DNA of 64,000 nt, from positions 186,001 to 250,000 of the forward strand of contig NZ_FTOT01000001.1 of the NCBI RefSeq assembly GCF_900156815.1, written 5' to 3'. Shown in pieces: positions 26,262 to 34,979 of the stretch (its first letter is position 1; every line of letters begins with the position of its first letter). This DNA comes from Gemmobacter megaterium (GTDB taxonomy: Bacteria > Pseudomonadota > Alphaproteobacteria > Rhodobacterales > Rhodobacteraceae). The position numbers and the translations under genes are program-made. The notes beneath the pieces were generated by a model. The model saw nothing but the letters and a program-made list of their open reading frames with translations. It was not told the DNA's origin and did not search any database.

Positions 26262-26293
26262 TTCATCTTGCCCAAAATACCCCCGCCGGAGGC
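26262..26293 (-). repeat. Repeated terminator-like element, copy 2
   Basis: This copy differs by one base from the copy at 21647-21678 and has the same orientation. On the minus strand the CCTCC-GGC-GGGGG hairpin is followed by TATTTTGGG, a better T-tract than copy 1. It lies 35 bases past the pyrC stop, so it probably terminates pyrC. Confidence 0.65.
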
Positions 26294-26327
26294 ATCCGAC
26301 GCCACCACCAGGGGCCGCGGCCAGTGG

Positions 26328-27374
26328 TCAGTCCCCGGCCACGTCCCAGAACACCTCAAATCCGGGGTCGAAGACGGTGACGGGCCCTGCGCCGGTGTGG
26401 ATCTTGTCGGGGAAGCGTGTCGGGGTTTCGCGCTTCACCAGCCGCAGCATATCGGAATTGGCCGGAAGGCGGTAATAGGCCGGGCCGTTGAGCGAGGCAA
26501 AGGCTTCAAGCCGGTCAAGCGCGCCGTCCTGTTCAAAGACATGGGCCAACAGAGCCATGGTATTGGTGGCGGTGAAGCATCCGGCGCATCCGCAGGCGCA
26601 TTCCTTCAGCGGATCGACATGGGGCGCGCTGTCGGTGCCCAGAAAGAAGCGCGCATCGCCCGAGGTGGCCGCAGCCCGCAGCGCCAGGCGGTGTTCTTCG
26701 CGTTTGGCGACGGGCAGGCAGTAATAATGTGGGCGGATGCCGCCAACCAGCAGGTGGTTGCGGTTGATGATCAGATGATGAGTGGTGATCGTCGCGGCCA
26801 GATCCTGGCCGGCCGCGCGCACGTAGTCCACGCCTTGTGCGGTGGTGATATGTTCCATCACCACGCGCAGGCCGGGGGTGGCGCGGCGGATCGGGTCGAG
26901 CACGCGGTCGATGAACACCGCCTCGCGGTCAAAGATGTCGACGGCCGGGTCCGTCACTTCGCCATGCACGCAGAGCGGCAGGCCGATCTCTGCCATCACC
27001 TCCAGCACGCCGCGCACCTTGTCGAAGTCGCGCACGCCGGAATGGGAATTGGTCGTCGCCCCGGCGGGATAGAGCTTGACCGCCTTGATCAGCCCGCTGC
27101 GCGCCGCTGCGCGCAGATCGGCGGCATCGGTGCCCTCGGTCAGATAGAGCGTCATCAGCGGCTCGAACGACATGCCGTCGGGCAGGGCGGCCAGGATGCG
27201 GTCGCGGTAGGCGGCGGCATCGGCGCCGGTGACCACCGGCGGCACCAGGTTCGGCATGATGATCGCGCGGGCGAAATGGCGCGCGGATTCGGGCAGGATA
27301 CCTTCCAGCATCGCGCCATCGCGCAGGTGCAGGTGCCAATCGTCGGGGCGGCGGAGCGCGAGTTCTGTGACCAT
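26328..27374 (-). CDS. pyrC: Dihydroorotase
   Basis: This 348-residue zinc amidohydrolase of the short (class II, E. coli PyrC) type closes carbamoyl-aspartate to dihydroorotate in pyrimidine synthesis. The metal ligands are visible in order: [10 protein letters not shown] (His14, His16), the carbamylated-lysine region [33 protein letters not shown] and LGTDSAPH with the catalytic aspartate. No other pyrimidine gene is next to it. The repeated terminator-like element follows the stop. Confidence 0.96.
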   Translation of the reverse strand: MVTELALRRPDDWHLHLRDGAMLEGILPESARHFARAIIMPNLVPPVVTGADAAAYRDRILAALPDGMSFEPLMTLYLTEGTDAADLRAAARSGLIKAVKLYPAGATTNSHSGVRDFDKVRGVLEVMAEIGLPLCVHGEVTDPAVDIFDREAVFIDRVLDPIRRATPGLRVVMEHITTAQGVDYVRAAGQDLAATITTHHLIINRNHLLVGGIRPHYYCLPVAKREEHRLALRAAATSGDARFFLGTDSAPHVDPLKECACGCAGCFTATNTMALLAHVFEQDGALDRLEAFASLNGPAYYRLPANSDMLRLVKRETPTRFPDKIHTGAGPVTVFDPGFEVFWDVAGD

Positions 27375-27433
27375 GCCCCGGACCTAGCCGAATGGCAGGG
27401 CGATTTCCAGTCCCCGCGCGCCGGTGCCGCCCG

Positions 27434-27961
27434 TCAGTGACCGCTGGCCATCGCTGGCCGATTGGTTTCGAACAGGAACCAGACACGGCGTTCGGCGGCG
27501 TCGATCCATTCGTCGATCATGGCAGAGCTGGCATGGTCGCCATGATCGTCGCAGGTGGCCTTGGCCTTGCGCAATGCGGCGACCAGGGCGCGGTTGTCGT
27601 CGGTCAGTTCGGCCAGCATCTTGTCTGGGGAAACGAAATCGGCCTCGTTTTCCGTGATGCCGCTGGTTCCGATCACCTGGGCCAGCGATTTCAGCGCGGG
27701 GCCACCGATCTTGCGGGCGCGTTCCGCCACATCGTCGGTGATCCCGATGATCTCGGCGGCCTGCTCGTCCAGCATGAGATGATAGTCGCGGAAATGCGGC
27801 CCCGAGACATGCCAGTGAAAGTTCTTCGTCTTGAAGTGCAAGGCATAAAGATCGGCCAGAACGCGGTTCAGCGCGGCGGAAATGTCCTTGACGGCATTGT
27901 TACCCAGATCGCTGGGCGTGGCGAGGCGGGGTTTGGTCTTGAGGTCGGTTGTGGTGGCCAT
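27434..27961 (-). CDS. dps: Dps-family DNA-binding/ferritin-like protein
   Basis: This is a 175-residue protein that forms dodecameric ferritin-like shells. The inter-subunit ferroxidase site is visible in FHWHVSGPHFRDYHLMLDEQ (residues about 48-67) and the partner helix in HGDHASSAMIDEWIDAAER. It oxidises and stores iron with hydrogen peroxide and protects DNA. The N-terminus carries lysines (DLKTKPRL) that could contact DNA. It is a single gene between pyrC and gdhA, all on the minus strand. Confidence 0.93.
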   Translation of the reverse strand: MATTTDLKTKPRLATPSDLGNNAVKDISAALNRVLADLYALHFKTKNFHWHVSGPHFRDYHLMLDEQAAEIIGITDDVAERARKIGGPALKSLAQVIGTSGITENEADFVSPDKMLAELTDDNRALVAALRKAKATCDDHGDHASSAMIDEWIDAAERRVWFLFETNRPAMASGH

Positions 27962-28018
27962 GGATGTCTCCTGTCAGGTTGGCGCAGGATTTCCCTGCGA
28001 CGTCCCCAGGAAGACGCG

Positions 28019-28049
28019 CCCCGCGCCAGGATGGTTCCATGGCGCGGGG
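28019..28049 (-). terminator. Terminator hairpin after glutamate dehydrogenase
   Basis: CCCCGCGCCA and TGGCGCGGGG form a 10-bp stem around an 11-base loop that can itself pair GGA with TCC. It begins 12 bases past the gdhA stop. The minus-strand tail CGCGTCTTCC is only mildly U-rich. Confidence 0.6.
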
Positions 28050-28060
28050 CTTTGGGGCGG

Positions 28061-29491
28061 TCAGAGCCCCTTGGAGCGATAGGTCGCGGCCACGCGGTCG
28101 ATGGCGACGATATAGGCGGCGACGCGCAGATCCTCGACATCCTGGCGGCCATGCCAGATTTCGCGCATCGACTGATAGGCGGTGCGCATGGTGTCATCCA
28201 GGCCCGAGCGCACCAGCGCCAGTTCGTCTGAACCTGTCAGGAACTTTTCGCGGAATTCCGGCTTCAGCTCCCATCCAAGGCCCTTGTCGGCGGACAGGCG
28301 TTCCAGTTCCTCGACCAGCAGGCGCGAGCGCGATTCCTCGGCTCGGCGCTGCATCCGGCCAAAACGGATATGCGACAGGTTCTTGACCCATTCGAAATAC
28401 GAGACGGTCACGCCGCCGGCATTGGCATACATGTCGGGAATGATCACGCAGCCCTTGCGGCGCAGGATTTCATCGGCGCCAAAGGTGATGGGGCCGTTCG
28501 CAGCCTCGATGATCAGCGGCGCCTTGATCCGTTCGGCATTGCCGATGTTGATCACCCCTTCCATCGCGGCGGGAATCAGGATGTCACAGTCGGTTTCAAG
28601 CACCGCCGCGCCCTCAGCCACATATTGGCCATGGGCATAGTCCTTGACCCCGCCGGTGGCCGCCAGATGGGCGCGCAGATCCTCGATGTCCAGGCCGGCC
28701 GCATTCAGCACCGCGCCGTCGCGTTCGATCACCGCGATGATCTTGGCGCCATCTTCCTCGGACAGGAACTTGGCGGCATGATAGCCCACATTGCCCAGGC
28801 CCTGCACCACGACCCGCTTGCCGTCCAGCGTGCCGGTCAGCCCGGCCTTGGCCATATCCTCGCGGTGGCGGAAGAATTCGCGCAGCGCATATTGCACGCC
28901 CCGGCCCGTCGCCTCGACCCGGCCGCGTATCCCGCCCGAGTTCAGCGGTTTGCCGGTGACACAGGCGGCGGCGTTGATGTCGGTGGTGTTCATGCGGCGG
29001 TACTGATCGACGATCCAGGCCATTTCCCGTTCGCCCGTGCCCATGTCGGGGGCGGGCACGTTCTGCGCCGGGTGGATCAGGTCGCGCTTGATCAACTCAT
29101 AGGCAAAGCGGCGGGTGATCTGTTCCAGCTCGCGCTCGTCATATTGGCGCGGGTCGATGCACAGGCCGCCCTTCGATCCGCCGAAGGGCGTTTCGACCAG
29201 CGCGCATTTGTAGGTCATCAGCGCGGCCAGCGCCTCAACCTCGTCCTGGTTGACGTTGGTGGCATAGCGGATGCCGCCCTTGACGGGTTCCATATGTTCG
29301 GAATGCACCGAGCGATAGCCCACGAAGGTCTCGATCTTGCCGCGCAACCGCACGCCGAACCGCACCGTATAGGTGGAGTTGCAGACCCGGATCTTCTGCG
29401 CCAGCCCGGCGGGCAGGTCCATCAGCGCGACCGCGCGTTCGAACATCAGGTCGACAGATTCCCGAAAGCTGGGTTCGCCGGAATGGTGCAT
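28061..29491 (-). CDS. gdhA: Glutamate dehydrogenase (Glu/Leu/Phe/Val family)
   Basis: This 476-residue enzyme has the dimerisation/substrate domain with PVKGGIRYATNVNQDEVEALA, KCALVETPFGGSKGGL (substrate lysines) and QNVPAPDMGTGEREMAWI (catalytic aspartate), then a Rossmann domain with VVVQGLGNVGYHAAKFL. It interconverts glutamate and 2-oxoglutarate plus ammonia. The ATG at 29491 lies behind GGGAGGAAACGCA, better placed than an upstream in-frame start at 29512. GGSKGG in place of the common GGAKGG is a small variant. Coenzyme preference is not clear from sequence alone. Confidence 0.94.
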   Translation of the reverse strand: MHHSGEPSFRESVDLMFERAVALMDLPAGLAQKIRVCNSTYTVRFGVRLRGKIETFVGYRSVHSEHMEPVKGGIRYATNVNQDEVEALAALMTYKCALVETPFGGSKGGLCIDPRQYDERELEQITRRFAYELIKRDLIHPAQNVPAPDMGTGEREMAWIVDQYRRMNTTDINAAACVTGKPLNSGGIRGRVEATGRGVQYALREFFRHREDMAKAGLTGTLDGKRVVVQGLGNVGYHAAKFLSEEDGAKIIAVIERDGAVLNAAGLDIEDLRAHLAATGGVKDYAHGQYVAEGAAVLETDCDILIPAAMEGVINIGNAERIKAPLIIEAANGPITFGADEILRRKGCVIIPDMYANAGGVTVSYFEWVKNLSHIRFGRMQRRAEESRSRLLVEELERLSADKGLGWELKPEFREKFLTGSDELALVRSGLDDTMRTAYQSMREIWHGRQDVEDLRVAAYIVAIDRVAATYRSKGL

Positions 29492-29835
29492 TGCGTTTCC
29501 TCCCGTATGCATGGACCTTGCGGAGCCGTACTACAGGGTTAGCCCCGCTTTGCCCGGCGATCCACCGCGAAGTGATGGCGGAATGCTCCGAATCACCTGC
29601 ACTTTGGCGCGAGGAGGTTAACGAAGCCCGAAATTTTCCGGTGCAACACTGTTGTCGAAACGCCCCTCAATCCGGTGGGGCAGAGCCTGTCCGTTTCCGG
29701 CCTCTGGGGAAAAATGCATAAAATTCGGCAGCTTCGCCCTACTTATGCCACAGGAATTAGGGATTTTATCGTCTGGTGACTCTGGCGGACGCACGCCCGT
29801 CCGACAGAGCCGCGAATTTCACGAGGCGAGGTATC
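29492..29835. other. Divergent gdhA-tadG intergenic region
   Basis: This is a 344-base gap without a supported gene. The part nearest tadG (29700-29775) is notably AT-richer than its surroundings and contains GCATAA and TTATGC as a 6-bp inverted pair at 29716-29748. It probably carries the tad promoter, but I cannot assign -35 and -10 boxes with confidence. A GAGGAGGTTAACG stretch near 29610 looks like a ribosome site but no convincing gene follows it. Confidence 0.5.
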
Positions 29836-31509
29836 ATGGTGCAAGGTTCTCTCATACAGCCCCCACGCCGGGCCATCGGGTCCGGGCGTTCCTGCCTGCT
29901 GTCCCGTGCGGCGCGGTTTCGCCGGGATGAAGACGGCAGCATGTTGTTCTTTTCGATGGTCGTGCTGCTGATCATGTTGTTCGTTGGCGGGATGGCCATC
30001 GACATGATGCGCTACGAGGCCGAACGTTCGCGCACCCAGGCCACGGCCGATGCGGCCGTTCTGGCCGCTGCTGCGATGCGTCAGACACGGCCACCGGCCC
30101 AGGTGGTGCAGGACTGGTTCGACAAGGCCGATCTGTCCGACTCGCTGACCGGCGTGATCGTTGACAACGGCCTGAACTTCCGCACCGTCCGCGCCCAGAC
30201 ACGCACCGTCACGCGCCCCTATTTCATGCAGATGCTGGGGGTGGACGAATTGCGTTCGAACGCCGCCAGCACGGCCGAGGAACGCCGTACCAACGTGGAA
30301 ATCGTGCTGGTGCTGGACATTTCGGGCTCCATGCAGGGGACCAAGCTGACGCGGCTCAAGGATGCGGCGGTCGAATTCGTGACGAACATCCTGGAAGAAG
30401 ACACCGAGAACCGGGTCTCGATCTCGATCGTGCCCTATAACGGGCAGGTGAATGTCGGGCCCGATCTGCGTGACCGCTTCAATGTGCTGGGGACGCACAA
30501 CCGTTCGTATTGTATCGACCTGCCGCACAGCAGCTATCAGCAGCTTGCGCTGCCGACCTCGACGCCGATGTATCAGCACGCCTTTGCCGATACCTACAAC
30601 ACGTCCAATACATCGACATCCTGGAGCACCTCGAACATGACGCCCGGCACCACCAACGTCTGGTGCCCGGTCAATTCGACCAACAGGGTCCGTGTGCACA
30701 GCAACAACCTCACGCTGTTGACAAGCCAGATCCGCAACCTCGAAGCCGTCGGCGCCACCTCGATCGACGCAGGTCTGCGCTGGGGCGTGACGCTGATCGA
30801 CCCCGGCTCGCGGCCGCTGATCACCTCGCTGGCGAATGGCGGGATCGTGCCCAACACCTTCCGCAACCGCCCGTTCGACTATGATGACGAGGAAGTGCTG
30901 AAGGTCATCGTGCTGATGACCGATGGCGAACATTGGCCGAACGAGTTTGTGAACGATGATTTCAAGTCGGGCGACTCGCCGATCTACCGGCACAGCGACG
31001 GATATTATTCGATCCATCACCCCGGCAGATCCGGCAGCAACAAATACTGGGTGCCGCATCGCAGCGAATGGCGTGCCGTTCCGTGGTCGGGCTCGACATG
31101 GTGTTCGGCCTGGTCCTGCGTGGCGACGGCAACCCGCAACCCGCTGCCGTGGCAGACAGTCTGGGTGAACCTGCGGGTGCAATGGGTGGCCAACCAACTG
31201 TATCGCCGGGCCCTGGGCGGCAGCGTCAACAGTTGGGTCGAGCATCTGCGCACCCGCGAGGGCACCGTCATCGGGGCGGGACCGCACGAGGTCAGCCGGA
31301 TGGATACCCGCATCAATACGCTGTGCACGCTGGTCAAACAGCAGAACGTCGCCATCTTCGGCATCGCCTTCGAGGCGCCGACGAACGGCCAGAACCTGAT
31401 CCGCAACTGTGCCTCGCCAGGCCGGTTCTATGATGTGAACGGGCTGGACATCTCGACCGCGTTCCGTGCGATCCGCGCCCAGATCAGCGCGCTGAGGCTG
31501 ACGCAATGA
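29836..31509 (+). CDS. tadG: TadG-like pilus assembly protein with von Willebrand A domain
   Basis: This 557-residue protein has an N-terminal cytoplasmic patch ending FRRDEDGS, one membrane helix (residues about 36-55, MLFFSMVVLLIMLFVGGMA), a TadG-type helix (AERSRTQATADAAVLAAA) and a VWA domain whose metal site is DISGS (Asp161, Ser163, Ser165), with a later MTDGEHW. Between these lies a long Ser/Thr/Asn-rich insertion. It belongs to the tight-adherence (Flp) pilus system and should sit in the inner membrane with its domain in the periplasm. GAGGCGAGG precedes the ATG. It overlaps the next gene by ATGA. The main tad cluster is not in this window. Confidence 0.9.
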   Translation: MVQGSLIQPPRRAIGSGRSCLLSRAARFRRDEDGSMLFFSMVVLLIMLFVGGMAIDMMRYEAERSRTQATADAAVLAAAAMRQTRPPAQVVQDWFDKADLSDSLTGVIVDNGLNFRTVRAQTRTVTRPYFMQMLGVDELRSNAASTAEERRTNVEIVLVLDISGSMQGTKLTRLKDAAVEFVTNILEEDTENRVSISIVPYNGQVNVGPDLRDRFNVLGTHNRSYCIDLPHSSYQQLALPTSTPMYQHAFADTYNTSNTSTSWSTSNMTPGTTNVWCPVNSTNRVRVHSNNLTLLTSQIRNLEAVGATSIDAGLRWGVTLIDPGSRPLITSLANGGIVPNTFRNRPFDYDDEEVLKVIVLMTDGEHWPNEFVNDDFKSGDSPIYRHSDGYYSIHHPGRSGSNKYWVPHRSEWRAVPWSGSTWCSAWSCVATATRNPLPWQTVWVNLRVQWVANQLYRRALGGSVNSWVEHLRTREGTVIGAGPHEVSRMDTRINTLCTLVKQQNVAIFGIAFEAPTNGQNLIRNCASPGRFYDVNGLDISTAFRAIRAQISALRLTQ

Positions 31510-32051
31510 CAGCCGTCCGGCGCCTGTCCAGCCGCCTGCGCCGCTTTGCGCAGGCGGAGCAGGGGTCCGTCACGCTGGACTTCGTGCTGATGTTGCCGCT
31601 GGTGCTGACGATCCTGCTGGCCTCGTTCGAGGCGGGCTATTCCATGCTGCGGCTTGTCATGCTGGAACGCGCGCTGGACATCACCGTGCGCGATCTGCGG
31701 GTGGGGGCGATGGGCACCAGCCCGACGCATGACCAGGTGCGCGACCGATTCTGCGACGAGGTGATGCTGATGCCTGCCTGCCGGTCTGAACTGAAGCTGG
31801 AAATGCGGCTGATCAACCGTGCCAACTGGACGGGTTTCACCACATCGCCGACCTGTATCGACCGCACGACCAACATCAACCCCGCGCTCAGCTTTACCCA
31901 GGGCGGCACGAACGACATTGTGACGATCCGCGCCTGTGCGGTGTTCGACCCGTTCTTTCCGACAACCCGTTTCGGGTTGCGGCTCGATCTGGATGCGTCC
32001 GGCGGCTATCAGCTGGCCGCCAATTCAACCTTTGTGAACGAACCGAGGTAG
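31506..32051 (+). CDS. TadE-family pilus assembly protein
   Basis: This 181-residue protein has the TadE pattern: a basic start (RRLSSRLRRFAQAEQGS), then a single hydrophobic helix VTLDFVLMLPLVLTILLASF with the conserved glutamate replaced by aspartate before the FVL, and a periplasmic domain with paired cysteines. TadE-type minor pseudopilins help build Flp pili. It overlaps tadG by four bases. Confidence 0.85.
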   Translation: MTAVRRLSSRLRRFAQAEQGSVTLDFVLMLPLVLTILLASFEAGYSMLRLVMLERALDITVRDLRVGAMGTSPTHDQVRDRFCDEVMLMPACRSELKLEMRLINRANWTGFTTSPTCIDRTTNINPALSFTQGGTNDIVTIRACAVFDPFFPTTRFGLRLDLDASGGYQLAANSTFVNEPR

Positions 32052-32054
32052 GCC

Positions 32055-32615
32055 ATGCATTGCCTGTTGTGCCGTCTGCGGCAGACCCTTCGTCGGTTCC
32101 GGCAGGACGAGCGGGGCATCGTATCGACCGAAACCATACTGGTCATGCCCCTGTTGATGTGGGTGTTCATGGCGATGTTCGTCTATTGGGATGCGTTCCG
32201 CGCCCATAACACCAGCATCAAGGCCAGCTATGCCATCGCCGATCTGATCTCGCGCGAGAATGCGCCGGTGAACAATGCGTTCATCGGCGGGATGCACAGC
32301 CTGTTCCGCTACATGGTCGCCACCAACGAAGGCACCTGGCTGCGCGTGAGTTCGGTGCAATATGATGCGTCGCAGGATCGCTACAACGTGCTGTGGTCGC
32401 GGACGACCAACACCCATCGCTCCCCGGCGCATACGACCGCGACCATGGTGGCTATGCGGCCCAAACTGCCGGTGCCCGCGAATTCCGACACGCTGATCGT
32501 GGTGGAGACCTGGCGCCAGTTCTCTCCCGCCTTCAAGGTCGGGCTGGAACGGCGGACGTTTTACGAAACATCGGTGGTCCGCCCGCGCTTTCTGTCGCCG
32601 CTGCCGATCTCCTGA
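32055..32615 (+). CDS. Second TadE-family protein
   Basis: This 186-residue protein shows the TadE-type N-terminus, FRQDERGIVSTETILVMPLL, whose STE glutamate before the helix is the typical pseudopilin mark, followed by a periplasmic domain. It begins four bases after the previous stop and completes a three-gene TadG-TadE-TadE set. It lacks the VWA domain of tadG. Confidence 0.85.
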   Translation: MHCLLCRLRQTLRRFRQDERGIVSTETILVMPLLMWVFMAMFVYWDAFRAHNTSIKASYAIADLISRENAPVNNAFIGGMHSLFRYMVATNEGTWLRVSSVQYDASQDRYNVLWSRTTNTHRSPAHTTATMVAMRPKLPVPANSDTLIVVETWRQFSPAFKVGLERRTFYETSVVRPRFLSPLPIS

Positions 32616-32618
32616 GCC

Positions 32619-33113
32619 TCAGCCGTTGCGGCGGCGCACCAGTTCCGACAGCATCGCCGCCATTGCCTTGGCCTCGACCCGCGCCGTGGTGCCGCCCACG
32701 CCAAGGCGGCGACCCAGCCGCCACCACAGCCCCGGCGCCCAGCCGACCGGGGCAGGGCGGCTCAGCGTGATCACAAAGCCGCCCGCAGGCTTGAACAATG
32801 CGATGGCGCTGTTGTCCACGCTGACGATGTCGGCCAGTTCGACCAGCACGCGCCCGCCATCGCCCTCCCGCAGGGCGCGGGGGGTCAGCTCCAGCCCGCG
32901 GGCCGTGGCCTGCCAAGTGCGCCACGCCATCCATAGCAGAGCCATCCCCACCAGCGGCAAGCCTATGCGCAGCGGCATCCGATCTGCGGGCATCTCCAGC
33001 CCGGCCAGCGCTGCCATGGCGCCGAAGGCGACCAGCATCGCCACGCCCGTCACCCGCCGGATCGGCGAGGGTTTCAGGCGCAGCAGGATATGGGAGGTGT
33101 CCGTGCGGGTCAT
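32619..33113 (-). CDS. Hypothetical two-helix membrane protein
   Basis: I do not recognise a named family. The 164-residue product has two close hydrophobic helices (residues about 20-42 and 47-65) and then a soluble part beginning LELTPRALREGDGGRVLVELADI, which resembles the PH-like domain found after two helices in many small bacterial membrane proteins. AGGAGCC lies before the ATG. It converges on the TadE genes with three bases between stops. Confidence 0.75.
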   Translation of the reverse strand: MTRTDTSHILLRLKPSPIRRVTGVAMLVAFGAMAALAGLEMPADRMPLRIGLPLVGMALLWMAWRTWQATARGLELTPRALREGDGGRVLVELADIVSVDNSAIALFKPAGGFVITLSRPAPVGWAPGLWWRLGRRLGVGGTTARVEAKAMAAMLSELVRRRNG

Positions 33114-33269
33114 GGTGGCTCCTGTCGGGTTCGCGCGGGCATAGCGCAAACGGTCCGCGCCGCAAACCCTGCGCGTGCGCGCACAGATCTGCCGCCGTTG
33201 ATGCGCCTTATTTCACAGGCCGGTTTGCACTAGATTGAGGCAACGCAACCGATCCCGGAGCCTCCCGCC

Positions 33270-34181
33270 ATGTCGATCCGCCCCGTTGACCGCCAGAGCC
33301 TGGCTACCCCCACGCTGGAAGGCGCTGGCGTGCACCTGCACCGCGCCTTTGGCTTTCACGATCCCAAGCGCCATGACCCGTTCCTGCTGTTCGACGATTT
33401 CCGCGGCGACCACCCCGGCGACTATGCGGGCGGCTTTCCCTGGCACCCGCATCGCGGGATCGAGACGATCACCTATGTTCTGGCCGGCAGCGTCGATCAT
33501 GGCGATTCGCTGGGCAATGCCGGGCGGCTGAAGGCCGGGGACGTGCAATGGATGACGGCCGGGTCGGGCATCCTGCACCAGGAAATGCCCAAGGGGAACG
33601 CGCAGGGCCAGATGCACGGCTTTCAGTTGTGGGCCAATCTGCCGCGTGACCTCAAGATGACCACGCCGCGCTATCAGGACGTCAAGTCGCGCGATATTCC
33701 CGAGATCCTGGAAGATGACGGCACGGTGGTGAAGGTGATCACCGGCAATTTCTGGGGGCGCTCCGGTCCGGTTGACGGGATCGCCGCCGATCCGCTGTAT
33801 CTTGACATCTATGTGCCACCCCTGCGCCGCAAGACCTTTCCCATCGACACCCGCCGCAAGGCCTTTGCCTATGTCTTTGAAGGGGCGGGCAAGTTTGCCG
33901 ATGCGTCTGATCCGCGCGGCGTGCTGCTGGAAAAGGAAGTGCGCGGCGAGGAGGTGAACATCCGCGATCTGTCGGGCAACCGCACGCTGATCCAGTTCGG
34001 CAAGGGCGACGAGGTGGCGGTGCAGGCGGGGCCGGATGGCCTGCGGTTTCTGCTGGTGGCCGGAGCACCGATCCAGGAGCCGGTGGCCTGGCATGGCCCC
34101 ATCGTGATGAACACCGCCGAGGAACTGCGCACCGCCATGGCGGAACTCAGGAACGGCACCTTCATCAAGCCGGCGCATTAG
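33270..34181 (+). CDS. Pirin family protein
   Basis: This is a 303-residue bicupin. The metal site of the N-terminal cupin is complete: FPWHPHRGIET (His59, His61) and GILHQEMP (His103, Glu105). Family members act as quercetin dioxygenases or as redox-sensitive regulators; which applies here is unknown. The C-terminal cupin (IDTRRKAFAYVFEGAG) lacks metal ligands as usual. It is monocistronic, upstream of tal. Confidence 0.94.
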   Translation: MSIRPVDRQSLATPTLEGAGVHLHRAFGFHDPKRHDPFLLFDDFRGDHPGDYAGGFPWHPHRGIETITYVLAGSVDHGDSLGNAGRLKAGDVQWMTAGSGILHQEMPKGNAQGQMHGFQLWANLPRDLKMTTPRYQDVKSRDIPEILEDDGTVVKVITGNFWGRSGPVDGIAADPLYLDIYVPPLRRKTFPIDTRRKAFAYVFEGAGKFADASDPRGVLLEKEVRGEEVNIRDLSGNRTLIQFGKGDEVAVQAGPDGLRFLLVAGAPIQEPVAWHGPIVMNTAEELRTAMAELRNGTFIKPAH

Positions 34182-34212
34182 GCGGGCGGGGGCCGGGGCG
34201 CGGCCCAAGGGT

Positions 34213-34240
34213 TTGCGCCCCCCGCTGTGCGTGGTATAGC
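34213..34240 (+). promoter_or_regulatory. Possible promoter for transaldolase
   Basis: TTGCGC at 34213-34218, a 16-base spacer and TATAGC at 34235-34240, 28 bases before the ATG. The -35 match is weak. Confidence 0.4.
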
Positions 34241-34268
34241 GCCGCCAAACCAGCCCCCGAGGATTGCC

Positions 34269-34922
34269 ATGAAATTCTTCGTCGATACCGCCGATGTCGC
34301 CGCCATTGCCGAGCTGAACGAGCTGGGCATGGTCGATGGCGTGACCACCAACCCCTCGATCATCATGAAATCCGGCCGCGATATTCTTGAAGTGACGAAG
34401 GAGATTTGCTCCATCGTCTCGGGCCCGGTCTCGGCAGAGGTCGTCGCCACCAAGGCCGAGGACATGATCGCCGAAGGCCGCAAGCTGGCCGAGATTGCCG
34501 AGAATATCGCCGTCAAGGTGCCGCTGACCTGGGACGGGCTGAAAACCTGCAAGGTGCTGTCCTCTGAAGGGCGGATGGTCAACGTGACCCTGTGCTTCAG
34601 CGCCAATCAGGCATTGCTGGCGGCCAAGGCCGGGGCGACCTTCATTTCGCCCTTTATCGGGCGTCTGGACGATATCAACCTGGACGGGATGGAGCTGATT
34701 TCCGATATCCGCCAGATCTATGACAACTACGATTTCCAGACGCAGATCCTGGCCGCCTCGATCCGCACGGTGAACCATGTGCGCGAATGCGCGCTGGTGG
34801 GCGCCGATGTGATGACCGCGCCGCCCTCGGTGATCAAGGCCATGGCCAACCATGTGCTGACCGACAAGGGGCTGGAACAATTCATGGCCGACTGGGCCAA
34901 GACCGGGCAGAAAATCCTCTGA
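34269..34922 (+). CDS. tal: Transaldolase (small TalC/MipB type)
   Basis: This 217-residue class I aldolase has the transaldolase subtype pattern [30 protein letters not shown], the Schiff-base lysine in [11 protein letters not shown] (Lys83) and VSPFIGRL-like [11 protein letters not shown]. It moves a three-carbon unit between sugar phosphates in the non-oxidative pentose phosphate route. The fructose-6-phosphate aldolase FSA is a close relative, but the sequence and length suit transaldolase. A strong promoter for the next gene overlaps its stop. Confidence 0.94.
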   Translation: MKFFVDTADVAAIAELNELGMVDGVTTNPSIIMKSGRDILEVTKEICSIVSGPVSAEVVATKAEDMIAEGRKLAEIAENIAVKVPLTWDGLKTCKVLSSEGRMVNVTLCFSANQALLAAKAGATFISPFIGRLDDINLDGMELISDIRQIYDNYDFQTQILAASIRTVNHVRECALVGADVMTAPPSVIKAMANHVLTDKGLEQFMADWAKTGQKIL

Positions 34923-34946
34923 CACGGTGGCTGTGTTCGGTATAAA
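34919..34946 (+). promoter_or_regulatory. Strong sigma-70-like promoter for DUF484-xerC
   Basis: CTGACA at 34919-34924 (five of six to consensus), a 16-base spacer and TATAAA at 34941-34946 (five of six). The -35 box overlaps the tal stop codon. The predicted start near 34953 lies 27 bases ahead of the DUF484 ATG. Confidence 0.7.
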
Positions 34947-34979
34947 CTGCCCCGGAGTGGCACCAGACCGGAGAACGGC

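Noticed and set aside
29605-29625. GAGGAGGTTAACG as ribosome site or CtrA half-site
   Set aside because: No credible gene follows and only a single GTTAAC half is present.
30594-30720. Ser/Thr/Asn-rich stretch of tadG as a recombinational tandem repeat
   Set aside because: The protein sequence is low-complexity but the DNA has no exact repeating unit.
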